From the NCBI RefSeq assembly GCF_039555535.1, contig NZ_CP154630.1, positions 2,369,001-2,433,000 of the forward strand: DNA of 64,000 nucleotides. The letters run 5' to 3'. Under the pieces are notes generated by a model that ran no database searches, was not told the DNA's origin, and saw only the letters and a list, made by a program, of their open reading frames with translations. Positions 63,028 through 64,000 of the stretch are shown here, piece after piece. The stretch's first letter is position 1, and every line of letters begins with the position of its first letter. Position numbers and translations under genes: made by a program. This DNA comes from Stenotrophomonas maltophilia. GTDB lineage: Bacteria; Pseudomonadota; Gammaproteobacteria; Xanthomonadales; Xanthomonadaceae.

Positions 63028-63969
63028 TCAAGAAGGCTCTGACCGTCGCCTGATCCATTGCAGTAGTTCCTCGTGCGGGATCGTACGTCCAGCGTCGACG
63101 TCGGCCATACCCTCGCGGGTCCGCCGTTCCTTCTCTTCCTCGGTCAATCCCGGAAGGAGTGCTAGTAGCTTATCTTCAGGGCTCATAGGCCGATGAGCTG
63201 TGCTCAAGTTGGCTTGATTCTCGTGAAAAAATATGGGCAGGATCTGGGGATCATCCAAGCCCGCCGGCAAAGGCAGCGATACGTCGTGGACCGCCAAGTC
63301 GATGATGACGTCCAAATCTGAGCATAAGGGCTGTATGGCGGTGGTCACCAGACGAGCCGCCCGCTCGGCGAAAGCCAGGTCCACCACCAGCCAGATCAAC
63401 AGACCGGGAGGCTGTTCGACGCCCCCTGACGAGTGAGTTTCCAGGAGATAGGCCGACGAGACGAAGTCGGCGTGCTCAAGGCTGCCGCTGATGGCCGGAG
63501 CGAGCCAAGCCGGCGCGGCCTGGGCAGGTCTCACCGCGAACTCCGCCGGCGCCAGACGTTCCACCCTGGCCAGAAAGCCCGTATCCAACAATGTCGCAAC
63601 CTCTTCCGGGTACAGGACAACGCCGCCGTAGTTGGGATTGAGCATCAACGTCGCGCCGCGAGTACCGGTTAGCAGCTCACGGCCTGAAACTCCCAGAATT
63701 CTGACAGCAGACGAGCTGGCCGCCTGCGCCTTGTCGAGCGAGGTAAAGAAAGGGATCGCATCGAAACCGTCAGGATGGCGGAACTGGACCAGCCGCAGTG
63801 TCTGCGCGTCGTCCGAGATGGGCGCATGCACGTACACGATCGCATCCATCAGTCGCTTGAAGAATGCGCGTTCCTCGGCCGCACTGTCGCGGGCCCGTTC
63901 AAAGGAAGCCTCCAGCGCTGTCTCCGCAGACGTAGTCCCTCTTCCACGCGGCCTGCTCGGTTGCTTCAT
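63028..63969 (-). CDS. SseB-like protein with antitoxin-like C-terminus
   Basis: A 313-residue protein. The first half is an SseB N-terminal domain: AFFKRLMDAIVYVHAP, RHPDGFDAIPFFTSLDKAQA, LLTGTRGATLMLNPNYGGVV. SseB proteins have a poorly known role in serine sensitivity and in type VII or stress contexts. The last 30 residues, REGMADVDAGRTIPHEELLQWI, match the GxADxxAGRxIxHEExxxW tail of RelB/ParD-type antitoxins. That fusion is unusual. No toxin gene is visible next to it before the window ends at 64000. Confidence 0.75.
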   Translation of the reverse strand: MKQPSRPRGRGTTSAETALEASFERARDSAAEERAFFKRLMDAIVYVHAPISDDAQTLRLVQFRHPDGFDAIPFFTSLDKAQAASSSAVRILGVSGRELLTGTRGATLMLNPNYGGVVLYPEEVATLLDTGFLARVERLAPAEFAVRPAQAAPAWLAPAISGSLEHADFVSSAYLLETHSSGGVEQPPGLLIWLVVDLAFAERAARLVTTAIQPLCSDLDVIIDLAVHDVSLPLPAGLDDPQILPIFFHENQANLSTAHRPMSPEDKLLALLPGLTEEEKERRTREGMADVDAGRTIPHEELLQWIRRRSEPS

Positions 63970-64000
63970 GGTCAGATGCGATGAGGGCCGAGCGGGTACC

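Overview
The window looks like chromosome from a high-GC gammaproteobacterium of the Xanthomonadaceae, most probably Stenotrophomonas. This rests on the overall gene style, on GTAG-type palindromic repeats resembling the SMAG repeats of S. maltophilia (clearest at 13106-13130), and on a dif-like XerCD site whose core resembles that used by Xanthomonas filamentous phages. No rRNA, tRNA or CRISPR array was found.

Layout. (1) 1-7.3 kb: a partial NTF2-like gene, a metallo-beta-lactamase-fold hydrolase, and an ECF41-type sigma factor with its usual companions (AhpD-like carboxymuconolactone decarboxylase family protein, cupin, NmrA-like oxidoreductase, Ohr/OsmC), plus a region-4-only sigma-like gene coupled to a LysR regulator. 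Two matches to the ECF41 promoter (TGTCACA, 16 bp, CGTC) lie at 2535-2561 and 3649-3675. (2) 7.5-13 kb: a periplasmic molybdenum aldehyde oxidoreductase operon (paoABC, a paoD/XdhC-type chaperone and a MocA-like cytidylyltransferase). (3) 13.1-16 kb: small envelope and hypothetical genes around a strongly structured 200-bp spacer. (4) 16-24 kb: a variable region near a dif-like site, holding a HEPN protein paired with an HEXXH protein, a PIN-like protein, a phage-type small protein, a SinR/Cas2-like protein and the wreck of a Tn3-family transposon of the tyrosine-recombinase (Tn4651-like) kind with a CDF transporter scrap. (5) 24.1-34.4 kb: a hypoxia/sulfur stress island. It has a beta-CASP ribonuclease-like protein, three universal stress proteins, a DUF4010/MgtC-like membrane protein and Anr/FNR-like boxes, then a BigR-type sulfide detoxification operon (ArsR regulator, persulfide dioxygenase, two YeeE/YedE half-transporters, DUF442 protein, TauE/SafE exporter) and a truncated chrA. 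(6) 34.5-38.5 kb: accessory genes including an HNH protein, a class III cyclase-like protein, and a two-gene cassette with a candidate nuclease flanked by palindromes.

(7) 38519-57293 is an 18.8-kb Tn501-like mercury transposon with 38-bp ends and a 5-bp target duplication (AGGAA). A second mercury transposon of the Tn5053/Tn402 family (43175-53588, 25-bp ends, target duplication CCGCT) is nested in it, in the resolution-site region upstream of tnpR. The element therefore carries two complete mer operons in inverted orientation: merRTPADE-urf2 on the left, and merR-T-P-SEL1-C-A-B-D-E on the right. The second adds organomercurial lyase, so broad-spectrum mercury resistance is expected. The outer transposon interrupts a 204-codon gene that can be rebuilt exactly across the insertion.

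(8) 57.3-64 kb: accessory genes (DUF6988-like, XRE regulator, dual-specificity phosphatase, HAD-like, SseB-like with an antitoxin-like tail) with duplicated scraps shared with 34.5-34.7 kb. The best candidates for undescribed biology are the HEPN/HEXXH pair, the cyclase-like gene beside the palindrome-flanked nuclease cassette, the ECF41 promoter that would start a nearly leaderless sigma fragment, and the related ~30-bp phased motif arrays at 22.0 and 57.9 kb.
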